Shown: positions 1 to 9,759, counted from the first letter of the stretch. The stretch: 64,000 nt of DNA from Corynebacterium choanae (GCF_003813965.1 NZ_CP033896.1:2604001-2668000), one strand, 5' to 3'. The notes: generated from the sequence alone by a model not told the origin. Numbers and translations are program-made.

Positions 1-1949
1 TTGGCGCTTTCATAGGTGGGCGCTTTGTTGTCAATTACGCTCACCTTGGCGATGGTCGTCGCCTGGGTACCATCCGGATAGGTAACAACTACCGGCAGTT
101 CAACCGGCGAGTCAGTCGGCTCAACGTTGTAGCCGGGACGGACGGTGATTGCACCAGTTGTGGTGTCAATATCTGCCCACGATGGCCAGCCGTCACCTTT
201 CGCGAAGGTTGTGCCGTCCGGCAGGCGATTACCGCTGCCGTCAGTCGGTGCATTACCGGTCTTTTTCTCACCCTGGCGGACGTTCACGTCCTCATAAGTG
301 GGGGTCAGCGTAGCTTTTTCGACTTCCACAGTAACGGTGAATTGCTGCGTCGTCTTCCCATCGGGATAGGTGACCGTCACAGCAACGGGGTAGCTCCCCT
401 CCGGAACGGTAAAGCCAGGCTTAGCAGTGATAACCCCTGTTGCTTCATCAAAGGTCATCCAGTCTTTCAGCTGTGCCGGATCGTTGAGCGCAAACCTCGA
501 CCCGTCAGGCAGGCTCTCATCGTCGACACTCGTCGGTTTCTTACTGCTTACTGCGTTGTCGCTACCCTGCACAACCTGAATCGTCTGGTCCTGCGGCACA
601 TACGGGTTAGTGACGGTGATCGTGGCCTTGACCGAGTGGGTTTCCTCGTCAGGGTGTGTCACCAATACGGTGATCTCACGCGGCCCTGGATTCTCAGAGG
701 AAGGGGCGGTGACGGTCAGTTCACCGCTGTTCTTATTAATCCTGATCCACGGATATTGTTGCGCATCTTGCTCACTGAGTGCATACCGGGTCCCCTCAGG
801 TTCCTTCGCTGTGGGGGGAATTGTTACCTTCGTATTCCACGGTGCATCTGTTGGCTCATATTTGGTCACGAACGGTGCTGGGGTGACTTCAACGTTCAGC
901 CGCAGCTTCGATGTCACACCCCGGTTGGTATAAGTGATACCGATTGGAATGGTGTACTCACCTGCCGGAATATCAAAGCCGGGCTTCACGGTAACTTCGC
1001 CGGTAGGGGACACGCTTTCCACCCAGTCGGGAGTACCGTCAATCTTGGTAAATATTGCCGGGATAGCGGCAAGATCCAGCGGTTGGCCACCCTTGCGTGG
1101 CGACTCGCTAGTAATCGTATCCCCCTGCTGCACTCTCACCGGCTCATAGCACAGCCGGTTCGCCGTGATCTTGGCGCTCGTGATGGGCCGAACCTTATCG
1201 AGATTCAGCGGCCCGTTATCCGGTGAGTTCAACGAGAATTGTGCCAGGGTAAACGACCGGGCTGGCAGGAAATCGAGCGTTAACTCAGCCTTCGGTTCGT
1301 TGACATGCACCGTTGAGACTTGCCAGTTGTAAAAGTCAGCCTCTGGACCTTCGACAATATGCCGCGGCACTTTATAGGGTTCACCACTGGCGTCAAGCGG
1401 CTTGTAGCCCTGCACAAAGAGCACTCCCTGCTGCGCATCGGTGGCAAGCCGTGGCTCGATTTTGTAGGTTTCGCTGGCGGTAAATTCCAGCTTTAAGTCG
1501 AACAGATCTTCCCCGGTGGACAGTGGAATGCGCGCGTACATGGTTTTGCTATTTGCCCAGTGCTGCATCTGACTCGACACCTGCGTGCCATTCGAATCAG
1601 AGCCCGGTGCGCCCACCTGATAGAGGAATCCGTTCACTGACCAGGACAGCGGCCCACCCCCGCGGTAGTTCTCGATGGTAAGAAAGGGATCATTCGCCGC
1701 AGAGATAAACCATTCCAGATCGCAGGCTTCAGCCGAGTTATTGCTGGAGTCGCCATTTTTCGACTGCAGCACACCGTTGACTACGTCGTAGGTTTCCCCG
1801 CCGATTTCATAGGTTCCGGTGTAGTCATTCGCAATAGCGCCCGCCTGAGGTGCCAGCACAACAGGGGTCACTGTGGACAGCCCAAGCATGATGGCTGCGG
1901 ACAGCGACACCTGGCGTTTCGCCTGATTGCCGCGTTGTTCGTGTTTCAT
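1..1949 (-). CDS. Rib-repeat surface protein, N-terminal part (cut by window edge)
   Basis: Open frame on the minus strand from ATG at 1949 to the window edge, so the C-terminus is missing. The start is preceded by a GGAAGAGAG ribosome-binding stretch. Residues 1-40 form a signal peptide: a basic start (MKHEQRGNQAKR), a hydrophobic core and an AxA-type end (PQAGAIA). About 370 residues of unique region follow. Then come successive Rib/alpha-like modules of roughly 85-95 residues with the pattern 'G.I/VTV.PG....P.....VP..VTYPDG', at least four before the edge. Such repeats are stalk domains of Gram-positive wall-anchored adhesins, so a sorting signal is expected beyond the window. A palindrome at 1994-2010 lies 45 bp upstream. 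The ligand is unknown. The family call is firm; total length and anchoring are inferred. Confidence 0.85.
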   Translation of the reverse strand, partial: MKHEQRGNQAKRQVSLSAAIMLGLSTVTPVVLAPQAGAIANDYTGTYEIGGETYDVVNGVLQSKNGDSSNNSAEACDLEWFISAANDPFLTIENYRGGGPLSWSVNGFLYQVGAPGSDSNGTQVSSQMQHWANSKTMYARIPLSTGEDLFDLKLEFTASETYKIEPRLATDAQQGVLFVQGYKPLDASGEPYKVPRHIVEGPEADFYNWQVSTVHVNEPKAELTLDFLPARSFTLAQFSLNSPDNGPLNLDKVRPITSAKITANRLCYEPVRVQQGDTITSESPRKGGQPLDLAAIPAIFTKIDGTPDWVESVSPTGEVTVKPGFDIPAGEYTIPIGITYTNRGVTSKLRLNVEVTPAPFVTKYEPTDAPWNTKVTIPPTAKEPEGTRYALSEQDAQQYPWIRINKNSGELTVTAPSSENPGPREITVLVTHPDEETHSVKATITVTNPYVPQDQTIQVVQGSDNAVSSKKPTSVDDESLPDGSRFALNDPAQLKDWMTFDEATGVITAKPGFTVPEGSYPVAVTVTYPDGKTTQQFTVTVEVEKATLTPTYEDVNVRQGEKKTGNAPTDGSGNRLPDGTTFAKGDGWPSWADIDTTTGAITVRPGYNVEPTDSPVELPVVVTYPDGTQATTIAKVSVIDNKAPTYESA

Positions 1950-1993
1950 GTATCTCTCTTCCAGGTCTCGTGATGGACATAGGCTCCCAGAAA

Positions 1994-2010
1994 CATTATT
2001 GCGAATAATG
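1994..2010. promoter_or_regulatory. Perfect palindrome upstream of surface-protein gene
   Basis: CATTATT-gcg-AATAATG has perfect 7-bp arms around a 3-bp centre, about 45 bp upstream of the surface-protein start. Size and position fit an operator for a dimeric regulator. No regulator can be named. Confidence 0.35.
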
Positions 2011-2176
2011 AGCCTTACGCCTAGGCGGCAGCAGCACTTTCTCGGGCACAGCCTCGCTTATCTAACCCTAGCGAGAAACACATCTGGTTCTTTGACTGGA
2101 TTCAGGATGTACCAAACCGGGGCAGGCGTTTGTCGACTAGGAGTTTTCCTGAATGGGGAAAAGTGTTAGCCCACCA

Positions 2177-2443
2177 TTACAACGAAAGTGTGATCTTCAC
2201 CACAGCTACACACTTCATGGGGTGATTCCAGCACTTTTGCTGCCCTGTCCGTAGTGCCGATTGGAAGCCCGAAGGTGCGATCGCCCGCCCCTCGTTCTTT
2301 GCCTGCGTTTGTGCCAACGAACCATTACTTCCAATGGCGCTAACCCCCTCGGCTCTCCGCGCGCACCAGCTGGCGCGCGCACGCTCGCCGGCGAGCACAC
2401 CCCGCGGTAAAGCGATAATGAACCTTTCCTCACAGCCGAAAAA
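2177..2443. other. GC-rich element between gpmA terminator and surface-protein gene
   Basis: This stretch is GC-rich and contains strong self-complementarity (GCGCGC...GCGCGCGC around 2358-2380). Two overlapping open frames of 90 codons run through it on the minus strand, with arginine/alanine-rich translations that resemble no known protein family. It starts directly behind the gpmA terminator. I do not accept either frame as a gene. A structured RNA or a repeat element present elsewhere in the genome is possible. Confidence 0.3.
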
Positions 2444-2480
2444 ACCCAACCTGCCAGGAGATTTCCCGAGCAGGTTGGGT
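2444..2480 (-). terminator. Rho-independent terminator of gpmA
   Basis: Perfect 11-bp arms (ACCCAACCTGC / GCAGGTTGGGT) with a 15-nt loop. On the minus strand the hairpin is followed by TTTTTT, directly downstream of the gpmA stop. Confidence 0.9.
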
Positions 2481-2524
2481 GTTTCAAGAAGGTGACCGGT
2501 GCCTACAACACCGGAACGAATTAA

Positions 2525-3271
2525 CTACTTAGAGCCTTGGTTGGCCACTGCAGCAGCACCAGCGGCAGCAGCTTCCGGATCCAGGTAGGTACCACCTGGG
2601 TTCTTCACGGAACCGTCAGCGGCGATTTCGTAAACGAGCGGGATACCGGTTGGGATATTGAGCTCTGCGATGTCCGCATCGGAGATGCCGTCCAAGTGCT
2701 TGACCAGGGCGCGCAGCGAGTTACCGTGGGCTGCGATGAGCACGGTTTCACCGCGCTTTGCCCGCGGCAGGATTTCTTCTTCGAAGTAGGGCACGAACCG
2801 CTCGACAACATCCTTCAAGCATTCGGTGGCCGGAACTTCGTCAAGGTTGCTGTAGCGCGGATCGTTGGCTTGCGAATACTCGGAGTCGCTGGCCAGCTCT
2901 GGTGGTGGAGTGTCGTAGGAACGACGCCATGCCATGAACTGGTCGTCGCCATACTTTTCTTTGGTTTCGGCCTTGTTCAGACCCTGCAGCGCACCATAGT
3001 GGCGCTCGTTGAGACGCCAGTCACGAATGACTGGAATCCACAGCCGATCAGCGGCATCCAGTGCCAGATGGGCGGTGCAGATTGCCCGCCGCAGCAGGGA
3101 GGTGTACAGCACGTCCGGCAGCACACCTTGTTCTTTCAGCAGTTCGCCACCGCGACGAGCTTCTTGCTCACCTTGTTCGGTCAGCGCCACATCAACCCAG
3201 CCGGTGAACTGGTTGGAGGCGTTCCACTGGCTTTGGCCGTGGCGAAGCAGAATCAGTTTTCCTTCACTCAT
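2525..3271 (-). CDS. gpmA: 2,3-bisphosphoglycerate-dependent phosphoglycerate mutase
   Basis: Interconverts 3- and 2-phosphoglycerate in cytosolic glycolysis/gluconeogenesis. The 248-residue product has the usual length for the dPGM family. It shows the phosphohistidine motif [10 protein letters not shown] near the N-terminus, the [10 protein letters not shown] stretch, and the second catalytic histidine in [10 protein letters not shown] start at ATG 3271 ([12 protein letters not shown]). The frame runs open to a TTG at 3298, but family members begin close to the RHG motif. No good Shine-Dalgarno precedes the ATG; instead a GTCAC...GTGAC inverted repeat touches it (3272-3286). The C-terminal tail is alanine-rich. 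The neighbour upstream is mshA, as in other corynebacteria. A strong terminator follows. Confidence 0.97.
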   Translation of the reverse strand: MSEGKLILLRHGQSQWNASNQFTGWVDVALTEQGEQEARRGGELLKEQGVLPDVLYTSLLRRAICTAHLALDAADRLWIPVIRDWRLNERHYGALQGLNKAETKEKYGDDQFMAWRRSYDTPPPELASDSEYSQANDPRYSNLDEVPATECLKDVVERFVPYFEEEILPRAKRGETVLIAAHGNSLRALVKHLDGISDADIAELNIPTGIPLVYEIAADGSVKNPGGTYLDPEAAAAGAAAVANQGSK

Positions 3272-3286
3272 GTCACCAATTGTGAC
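3272..3286. promoter_or_regulatory. Inverted repeat abutting the gpmA start
   Basis: GTCAC-CAATT-GTGAC, with 5-bp perfect arms, lies immediately upstream of the gpmA ATG where a ribosome-binding site would be expected. It could be an operator or a small RNA structure affecting translation. Confidence 0.35.
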
Positions 3287-3856
3287 ACACAACAGCAATC
3301 TTTGCTGATGTGGCGCGTCACGACAGCAACAGTGCTGTGCCGGTTTTTCACTCCGCAGGATCGACCGGTGTGGCTCGCAATAAACATTGCTCTACCTGCT
3401 GTTTAGATCATCTTGCAGGGCAGATTTCTCGGCCGGCGTTGCGGCATACGCCGCCGTTTTATTGCCGTTTCACGGTGCCACACATGGTAAGCATCACAAC
3501 AACACCACTGCCAGTGGTTGGCAGATTGTGCAGCGTTTCCCTGCACAACACGCACAATCACACAACAAGGACTTGTGGCGACACTTCTCCATTCACCCTC
3601 GTTGCCGCGCGCCGCGTTTCACATCCAGATAGTCACCGCACAGGCGAGAAATCCTTCGCCTGTGCGCGCTGCACCAACTGCTGCTCGTCTATTCTTCGCC
3701 GCGGCACTGTTTGTTGACCCCTTGGAGAGGACAATTAACTGCACCATTGCCGCCCCGCGGTGAGCCAGGGAGTTTGGGTGCAACCTTAAGCAACTGGTGG
3801 ATCCTTGAAAAGCTTGCCCAAGGGATCAATCCCAAGGCCAGGTTTCTAGGCCCGGT
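3287..3856. other. Intergenic region between mshA and gpmA
   Basis: About 570 bp without a convincing gene. The open frames here have no recognisable similarity, no ribosome-binding sites and overlap each other. It must hold the gpmA promoter; I could not identify a clear -10/-35 pair. Confidence 0.5.
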
Positions 3857-5086
3857 TTATGGTGTTTCCAGCAGCTTTTCATACCAGTCGACCGACTCCT
3901 GTGCCGTGTTATGCCAGGAGAGTTCTTGTGCCCGCATAACCGCCGCTTGACCCATCTGTGCCCGCCGCTCATCGTCAGTGAGAATATCGGCTAAAACTGC
4001 TGCCCATTCATCCGGATGGTGACTGTCCACCAGCAGCCCAGTTTCCCCGTCGCGCACCACAATCGGTAAACCACCCACATTGGCGGCCACCACCGGGGTG
4101 CCGGTTGCTTGCGCCTCTACTGCCACCAGCCCAAAGGACTCGTTATAGGAAGGTACAGCCACCACATCAGCTGCCCGGTAGAGATCTACCAGTTCTTCCG
4201 GTGGACGGGGCTGCAAAAACCGAATCACATGCGACACCCCTTGTTTCGCGGCATACTGCCGATAGGTTTCCGCCGTAGCGTCCGGCCCGGAAGGTCCGCC
4301 ACACATGATGACCCGCAGCGGCAAATCAGGATGATGTTCAGCCAATTGCGCCACCGCATCAATGAGCACATGTGGTCCTTTAAATTTTTGCAACCTGCCC
4401 ACAAACAACACCAGACGGGCATGTAAGGGTACTCCAAGTTCGCGCCGGCACCGTTCAGTTGCCCGGTCACTACCAGGGGAAAACAGCTCCGTGTCAGCGC
4501 CCGGTGAGATTACTGCAATACGTTCGATTGGGGCATCGTAGTGCCGCTGCAGGTTGCGCTGTTCCTCCACTGTGTTGACGACAAGCAGCTCCGCATTATC
4601 GACGATCTGCTGTTCACAGATTCGTCGAGCTTCGCTTTCTTCGGCATCATCGGCTGGTTTTGCCAAGTTTTTCACCGCTGCAAGTGTGTGCGCAGTATGC
4701 ACCCACGGCAGATCCAACACGTCACTGACGAGCCATCCAACTTGGCCGGCCAGCCAATAGTGGGTGTGCACAATGTCATAGCTGAGATTGTTGTGTCGAA
4801 TGTGAGCAAGCATGCCGCGGGAAAACGCCGCAAGCTGTGTGGCGAGATCTTCCTTCGCGATCCCGTCATAGGGGCCGGCCACAATATTGATCACCCGATA
4901 GCCGGGGGTGACGGTGATGATTTCCCCGGCACAGCGGGAGGTTGCCCGGGTGTACACATCTACTTGGTGGCCAAGTGCTGCGACGTTGCGTGCCAGGGCG
5001 GCGACATACACGTTCAGGCCGCCTGCGTCGCCGGCTCCTGGCTGGGTCAGCGGAGAAGTGTGCATCGAAATCATCGCAATACGCAT
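3857..5086 (-). CDS. mshA: D-inositol-3-phosphate glycosyltransferase (mycothiol synthesis)
   Basis: First step of mycothiol biosynthesis: transfers GlcNAc from UDP-GlcNAc to 1L-inositol 3-phosphate in the cytosol. The 409-residue GT4 (GT-B fold) enzyme starts [17 protein letters not shown], the usual MshA N-terminus, followed by the glycine-rich [10 protein letters not shown] loop. The C-terminal half has [16 protein letters not shown] and the donor-binding [17 protein letters not shown] with its EX7E-type glutamates. I start at ATG 5086; the frame is open a further 65 codons but that extension is not family-like. The leader carries a 19-bp-period direct repeat (5124-5157) and a 13-bp tandem repeat (5323-5374). 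Divergent from fadD and upstream of gpmA. Confidence 0.95.
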   Translation of the reverse strand: MRIAMISMHTSPLTQPGAGDAGGLNVYVAALARNVAALGHQVDVYTRATSRCAGEIITVTPGYRVINIVAGPYDGIAKEDLATQLAAFSRGMLAHIRHNNLSYDIVHTHYWLAGQVGWLVSDVLDLPWVHTAHTLAAVKNLAKPADDAEESEARRICEQQIVDNAELLVVNTVEEQRNLQRHYDAPIERIAVISPGADTELFSPGSDRATERCRRELGVPLHARLVLFVGRLQKFKGPHVLIDAVAQLAEHHPDLPLRVIMCGGPSGPDATAETYRQYAAKQGVSHVIRFLQPRPPEELVDLYRAADVVAVPSYNESFGLVAVEAQATGTPVVAANVGGLPIVVRDGETGLLVDSHHPDEWAAVLADILTDDERRAQMGQAAVMRAQELSWHNTAQESVDWYEKLLETP

Positions 5087-5123
5087 AGGTGTCACTATAT
5101 GACGCGATACAGACGCAACACAG

Positions 5124-5157
5124 TTTTCTTTGTGTCTCGTTGTTTTCTTTGTGTCTC
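5124..5157. repeat. Direct repeat in the mshA leader
   Basis: TTTTCTTTGTGTCTC occurs at 5124-5138 and again at 5143-5157 (19-bp period), and a partial third CTTTGTG follows at 5157-5163. It lies 40-75 bp upstream of the mshA start. Confidence 0.7.
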
Positions 5158-5322
5158 TTTGTGAACTTCCCACCCGTAGCTTGGTGGTGTTCCCACCCGC
5201 AGCAGTGACAACACGATCGCCACCGTAACCACCCCTTGGTCGAGATACGGCAAAGCCACCCGTCGCCGGGGTGCATCGCACAGTGCACTCAATGAGAATG
5301 GGGCTGGCGCCGGTTGATGACA

Positions 5323-5374
5323 GGTGAAACGAGTAGGTGCAACGAGTAGGTGAAGCTCGAAGGTGAAACTAGAA
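5323..5374. repeat. Four tandem 13-bp repeats between mshA and fadD
   Basis: Units: GGTGAAACGAGTA, GGTGCAACGAGTA, GGTGAAGCTCGAA and GGTGAAACTAGAA, head to tail at 5323, 5336, 5349 and 5362, with a partial fifth (GGTAGC). The array lies in the 588-bp divergent region between mshA and fadD, which holds no gene of its own. Confidence 0.8.
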
Positions 5375-5674
5375 GGTAGCTGTTTTGAGAAGGATCGTTG
5401 CCGGAACAGCTGCACGAGGTGACGCGCGCCGCGGGCAAGCTGACCGACGCTTAAGGTGGATGGCGGTTACACTTGAACCCCGATAACCGAACATCCACCA
5501 GCCAGCGCACGGCTGCCTCCCCCCTCGGGGGATTGTCCCTGATACGTCAGTGCAGCAACAACCGTGGCAATACTGCCACAGTGGGCAACAGCCTATGCGC
5601 TAGCCACTTGCTTTTTACTGCTGGCTGGTGTGACCTGGTCGAAGCTATTGCAGCACGCATCCAAGGAGACCCTG

Positions 5675-7441
5675 ATGACCGCATCCACCCCCACCGAGCA
5701 GGATCCGATTTGGTTGGATTCCTTTGCCGAATGGACACCTGCCCATTTGGAGTATGGCGACCGCACACTGCTCGATATCTACGCTGAGAATCTCGCCCGC
5801 AATGCGGAAAAACCAGCCTTGTATTTCTTTGGCCGGGTCACCACCTATTTGGAGATGGATATTCAGATTCGGCGTGCCGCAGCCGGGTTGAAAGCCTTCG
5901 GTGTACGCCCCGGTGACAAGGTGGCGCTGGTGATGCCGAACTGTCCACAGCATGTCATCGCGTTTTGGGCAGTGTTGAAACTTGGTGCCACTGTGGTGGA
6001 ACACAATCCGCTCTACACCGCCCACGAACTCACCCACCCGTTTAATGATCACGGTGCCCGAATCGCGATCTGCTGGGATAAGTCGGCGCCGACCCTCGAA
6101 GAGCTGCGGGAAACCACCCCCCTGGAAACCATTATTGCCGTCAATATGGTTGAGGCGATGCCACGCAGTATGCGGCTGGCCTTAAAACTGCCGATCCCTG
6201 GGGTAAAGAAGAAGCTAGAAAAGCTGACCGGCGCAGCCCCGAACACGGTGCCGTGGGAGGCGCTGGTGGGTAACGCTATCGGTGGCGACGGGCATGATTT
6301 CCAGGATGCGGAAGGGATCACCACTGATTCGGTGGCGTTGATTCTCTACACCTCAGGCACCACCGGTAATCCGAAGGGCGCCCAGCTCACCCACGGCAAT
6401 CTGGTCGCCAATATTATCCAGGGACGTTCGTGGGTGCCGGGTCTGGGCGAAGAAGATGAGATTCTGCTGGCCGCCCTGCCAATGTTCCACGCCTACGGGA
6501 TGACGATGAATATCACCCTTGGCATGCTGATCGGCGGGGAGATTGTGCTGCTGCCAGCCCCCGACTTGAAACTCATCATGCAGGTGATGAAGAAACACAC
6601 CCCCACCTGGCTGCCGGGTGTGCCGACCTTGTACGAGAAAATTATTGACACCGCCCAAGAGGTTGGCCTCAACATCGACGGGGTAACCAATAGTTTCTGT
6701 GGCGCATCGTCGCTGCCGCCGCGGACTGTCGAACGGTGGGAAACCCACACCGGGGGGCTGCTCGTGGAGGGCTATGGTCTCACCGAGACCGGACCGGTGA
6801 TCGTCGGTAACCCGATGGACGGTAACCGGCGTCCCGGCTATGTGGGGATTCCTTTCCCCGACACCTATGTGCGGATCGCGGATCCTGATGATTTGGACAA
6901 GACGCAACCCTACGGCACCGAAGGGGAAATCCTGGTCAAAGGCCCGCAGGTGTTTAAAGGCTATCTCAACCAGCCGGAGGCCACAGCAGCCTCCTTCCAC
7001 AAGGGCTGGTATCGCACCGGCGATGTTGGGGTGATGGAAGAAGATGGCTTCATTAAAATTGTTGCCCGCATCAAGGAAGTGATTATCACTGGCGGATTTA
7101 ACGTCTACCCCGCAGAGGTGGAAGAAGCCCTGCTCACCCATCCCGATATTGAAGCCGCCACGGTCGTCGGTATGCCGCGGGAAGACGGCAGTGAGAACGT
7201 TGTTGCGGCGGTCACCTTAACTGAAGGTGCAGCGATGGATCCCGATGGATTGAAAGCCCACTGCCGGGAGCTGCTCACCCGGTATAAGGTGCCGCGCACC
7301 TTCTATCACTTTGATGAAATGCCCACCGATCAAATCGGGAAGGTTCGCCGCCGCGAAGTGCGTGACCAGCTCATCGAACGCTATGGCTCCGACGAAGATA
7401 AAGCCCGCCTGGCTGCCCGGCGCGCCAAAGAGCAGGGCTAA
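5675..7441 (+). CDS. Long-chain fatty-acid-CoA ligase (FadD family)
   Basis: Activates fatty acids to acyl-CoA, or acyl-AMP, at the cytosolic face, feeding lipid and envelope metabolism. The 588-residue protein belongs to the ANL superfamily. The P-loop motif LILYTSGTTGNPKG is near residue 220 and GYGLTETGP near 366. YRTGDVG is near 445, the hinge/A8 region RIKEVIITGGFNVYP follows, and the catalytic lysine in DQIGKVRRREV is near 555. The start ATG 5675 has a clear AAGGAGA eight bases upstream; the frame is open 37 codons further, without support. Divergent from mshA and convergent with murB. Substrate chain length cannot be told from sequence. Confidence 0.9.
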   Translation: MTASTPTEQDPIWLDSFAEWTPAHLEYGDRTLLDIYAENLARNAEKPALYFFGRVTTYLEMDIQIRRAAAGLKAFGVRPGDKVALVMPNCPQHVIAFWAVLKLGATVVEHNPLYTAHELTHPFNDHGARIAICWDKSAPTLEELRETTPLETIIAVNMVEAMPRSMRLALKLPIPGVKKKLEKLTGAAPNTVPWEALVGNAIGGDGHDFQDAEGITTDSVALILYTSGTTGNPKGAQLTHGNLVANIIQGRSWVPGLGEEDEILLAALPMFHAYGMTMNITLGMLIGGEIVLLPAPDLKLIMQVMKKHTPTWLPGVPTLYEKIIDTAQEVGLNIDGVTNSFCGASSLPPRTVERWETHTGGLLVEGYGLTETGPVIVGNPMDGNRRPGYVGIPFPDTYVRIADPDDLDKTQPYGTEGEILVKGPQVFKGYLNQPEATAASFHKGWYRTGDVGVMEEDGFIKIVARIKEVIITGGFNVYPAEVEEALLTHPDIEAATVVGMPREDGSENVVAAVTLTEGAAMDPDGLKAHCRELLTRYKVPRTFYHFDEMPTDQIGKVRRREVRDQLIERYGSDEDKARLAARRAKEQG

Positions 7442-7472
7442 CAGGACTGGGAGCGGTGGCCGGCGGTCTGGT

Positions 7473-7508
7473 GTCTGTTGTGGGCAGCTACAGCTGCCCG
7501 CAACAGAC
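7473..7508. terminator. Long hairpin between fadD and murB
   Basis: 15-bp arms (GTCTGTTGTGGGCAG / CTGCCCGCAACAGAC, one wobble) with a 6-nt loop, 30 bp after the fadD stop. There is no U-tract on the plus strand. Likely a terminator for fadD. The remaining ~250 bp to the murB stop show nothing else. Confidence 0.55.
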
Positions 7509-7758
7509 CCAGTGTGCCGCTGATGTGGCTGATTGTTCCTAGGTTTTACTCCACCCCATACGCATCGCCTGGTACAACGCCTCAAGCTACACGCTGCAAG
7601 CTCTAAGCTGTTTGTCGTAGCAGGCGTTTCTCAGAACCTATGTGGGCGGATGCGATGGGGTGGTGATGCATGTGTACTTCAGGAACAGTATTGGTGCTGT
7701 TCCCGGATCGTCGGCGACGACGCTTGCCGGGTTCGGCGATAGGCTGCGTTGGTGTTGT

Positions 7759-8988
7759 TTAACCAAGCGGCAGTGGTGCAAGTCCCACCCACACCGGTTC
7801 CGGGATGAGGGTCACCTGAAAGGTGTCATGCACGCCTTGTTGAATCGTTGCGGCAAGCGCCACAATGTCGGCGGCAGTTGCCCCGGCATGGTTGGTAAGC
7901 GCCAGGGTGTGTTTGCTTGATAGGCGAGCTGCACCGGTGCCGGGATAGCCTTTCTTGAAGCCTGCTTGGTCAATGAGCCAGGCGGCAGATAGTTTCACCC
8001 GTCCATCCGCGAGCGGCCAGTGTGGGATGGAAGCAATCAGGTCGGCTTGCGACTGGTCCGTGTCCGGTGCCGGATGGGGCTGCCGTTGCCGGATGACTGT
8101 TTGCACATGGGCGAACTGTGCTGTGGAGACTTGTGGATTGGTGAAAAACGATCCCGCTGATGCGGTATCAGGATCGGCGGGATCAACGACCATCCCTTTA
8201 CCGCGGCGTAACGCGAGTACCGCGTCCCGCACTGCTTGCACGGGGAAGCGTCGCACCGTGGCTGAATCGTCGTCGGTCGCCCCCAGGGTGCGGGCAAGTT
8301 CCCCGTAGCGCAGCGGTGCACTGAGTCCGTCTGTGGTCAGCTGCATGGCGATTGCGAGAACGACTGCCCGGCCGGTGAATTTTAGATTGGAGTAGCGGTA
8401 GGCCAGCTCGAGGGATTGTGCCTCAACCCATTCGATGGCGCCGGTGTGCCGGTTGTAGAGCTGTACTTTCGTCAATACGTCAGCGATTTCGGCACCGTAG
8501 GCTCCCACATTTTGTACTGGTGTTGCCCCGGCACTGCCCGGGATACCGGATAATGCTTCAATTCCTCCCAGCCCGGCTTCGACCGTGGCTTGTACAACCG
8601 TGTCCCAGGTTGCCCCTGCGGCAGCAACAACTTCCCCTGTTGTCGTGTCGATGGTGACCGTGTCTGCTTGGCAGATGACGGCGACCAGTGGCAGTGGTTC
8701 ATCGCTGATCACTAGGTTGGAGCCGCCTCCCACTACCAGCACCGGCTGGTTGAAGCGGTCACAGGCGGCAACACAGTCGGCGATCGCGGCAGTAGAGTGC
8801 GCGGCAACCGCTAGTAGCGGTTCGCCACCGACCCGCAGGGTGGTGACGTCAGCAAACCGGAAGTGTGGAAGGACTTCCACATCGGCAAGCGTCGCTAATG
8901 CGGCAACCAATTGGGGATCCAGGGTTACTGTTGATGATGGTTGCATGGCCGGGGCGGCTGCTGCTTTATCCTTGCTGTGGTCGGTCAT
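7759..8988 (-). CDS. murB: UDP-N-acetylenolpyruvoylglucosamine reductase
   Basis: Reduces UDP-GlcNAc-enolpyruvate to UDP-MurNAc, the second committed step of cytosolic peptidoglycan precursor synthesis; FAD- and NADPH-dependent. The 409-residue protein has an FAD-binding N-terminal half with TLRVGGEP and VLVVGGGSNLVISD, then GIPGSAGATPVQNVGAYG. The catalytic serine is in ASAGSFFTNP and the C-terminal glutamate in LIPEPVWVG. I start at ATG 8988 (MTDHSKDK), which has GAAGGA 12 bases upstream; GTG codons at 8997 and 9018 are alternatives. It is somewhat longer than most MurB proteins because of an alanine-rich N-terminus and a C-terminal insertion. Divergent from the DUF2505 gene. Confidence 0.95.
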   Translation of the reverse strand: MTDHSKDKAAAAPAMQPSSTVTLDPQLVAALATLADVEVLPHFRFADVTTLRVGGEPLLAVAAHSTAAIADCVAACDRFNQPVLVVGGGSNLVISDEPLPLVAVICQADTVTIDTTTGEVVAAAGATWDTVVQATVEAGLGGIEALSGIPGSAGATPVQNVGAYGAEIADVLTKVQLYNRHTGAIEWVEAQSLELAYRYSNLKFTGRAVVLAIAMQLTTDGLSAPLRYGELARTLGATDDDSATVRRFPVQAVRDAVLALRRGKGMVVDPADPDTASAGSFFTNPQVSTAQFAHVQTVIRQRQPHPAPDTDQSQADLIASIPHWPLADGRVKLSAAWLIDQAGFKKGYPGTGAARLSSKHTLALTNHAGATAADIVALAATIQQGVHDTFQVTLIPEPVWVGLAPLPLG

Positions 8989-9094
8989 CGCTGTCACATA
9001 TCCTTCACCGTTGATCACCAGGAAACACCATCACACGTTGGCTGCAGCGCCCTGGGTTGCGTCACCAGCGCCTGAGGGCGGTAGGGTAGTTGCC

Positions 9095-9601
9095 ATGTCG
9101 AATCGTACCGAAACAACCGTAACTCTTGCGTTCCCACCGGCTAAAGTTGCCGAAGCGCTCACCAGCGAAGCGTATTGGAAATATAATGTAGCCAATCTTT
9201 CTAGCGAACCAGGTGAAGTGCACCAGTTCACCACCAGTGAGGGCGGCTGTGAGGCCGTGCTGTATGAAGTGATGCCAATGGAGCTGCTCCCAGAGGCGGT
9301 GCGCGCTATGGTCAGCCAGTCGTTGAAGATTAAGCGGGTGGTCACCTGGAATTATTTGGACACCCCTGCCCCGACCGGTAATTACACCGCTGATGTGAAG
9401 GGGGCTCCTGTCGATTTCGCCGCTGAAATGTCGCTCACCGGTGACGACAACACCACCACCATCACCTATCAGAATGTGGTCAACGTCAACATTCCATTCA
9501 TGGGTTCTGCGATTGAGCCGAAGGTCTCTGAGGCGCTCGACGAATTGACCGCGAACGAAGCACGCCTGACCGAAACTTGGATCAAGGAAAACCTGGCCTA
9601 G
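9095..9601 (+). CDS. DUF2505 domain protein
   Basis: 168-residue protein starting MSNRTETTVTLAFP. It has the SRPBCC-like layout of DUF2505: an alternating-strand N-terminus, central lysine/arginine-rich strand, and a C-terminal helix. Proteins of this family are common in mycolic-acid actinomycetes, usually beside murB, and have no assigned function. No signal peptide or membrane segment is seen, so it is probably cytosolic. The start ATG 9095 lacks a strong ribosome-binding site, and only about 105 bp separate it from the divergent murB start, so the two promoters must be interleaved. A strong terminator follows at 9711. Confidence 0.85.
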   Translation: MSNRTETTVTLAFPPAKVAEALTSEAYWKYNVANLSSEPGEVHQFTTSEGGCEAVLYEVMPMELLPEAVRAMVSQSLKIKRVVTWNYLDTPAPTGNYTADVKGAPVDFAAEMSLTGDDNTTTITYQNVVNVNIPFMGSAIEPKVSEALDELTANEARLTETWIKENLA

Positions 9602-9710
9602 CACTATCAGACCGTTCCCGTTGCTCACGCACACGCTGTGCGGCGGCGCACCATCGGTGCCCTGTCCTACAGCGACTGTGCACCGCAAGGGTTTTCTTCC
9701 TTGACCGCTT

Positions 9711-9759
9711 ACCGCCCCAGGAAACAGTGTTGCGCTGAAGCATTGTTTCCTGGGGCGGT
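9711..9759 (+). terminator. Strong inverted-repeat terminator after the DUF2505 gene
   Basis: Perfect 16-bp arms (ACCGCCCCAGGAAACA / TGTTTCCTGGGGCGGT), extended by wobble pairs, with a loop of about 17 nt. There is no U-run, but the stem is very stable. Confidence 0.75.

Noticed and set aside
342..1226. Plus-strand frame opposite the Rib-repeat protein
   Set aside because: The minus-strand frame has a signal peptide, repeats and a start signal; the plus-strand frame is cysteine/arginine-rich noise.
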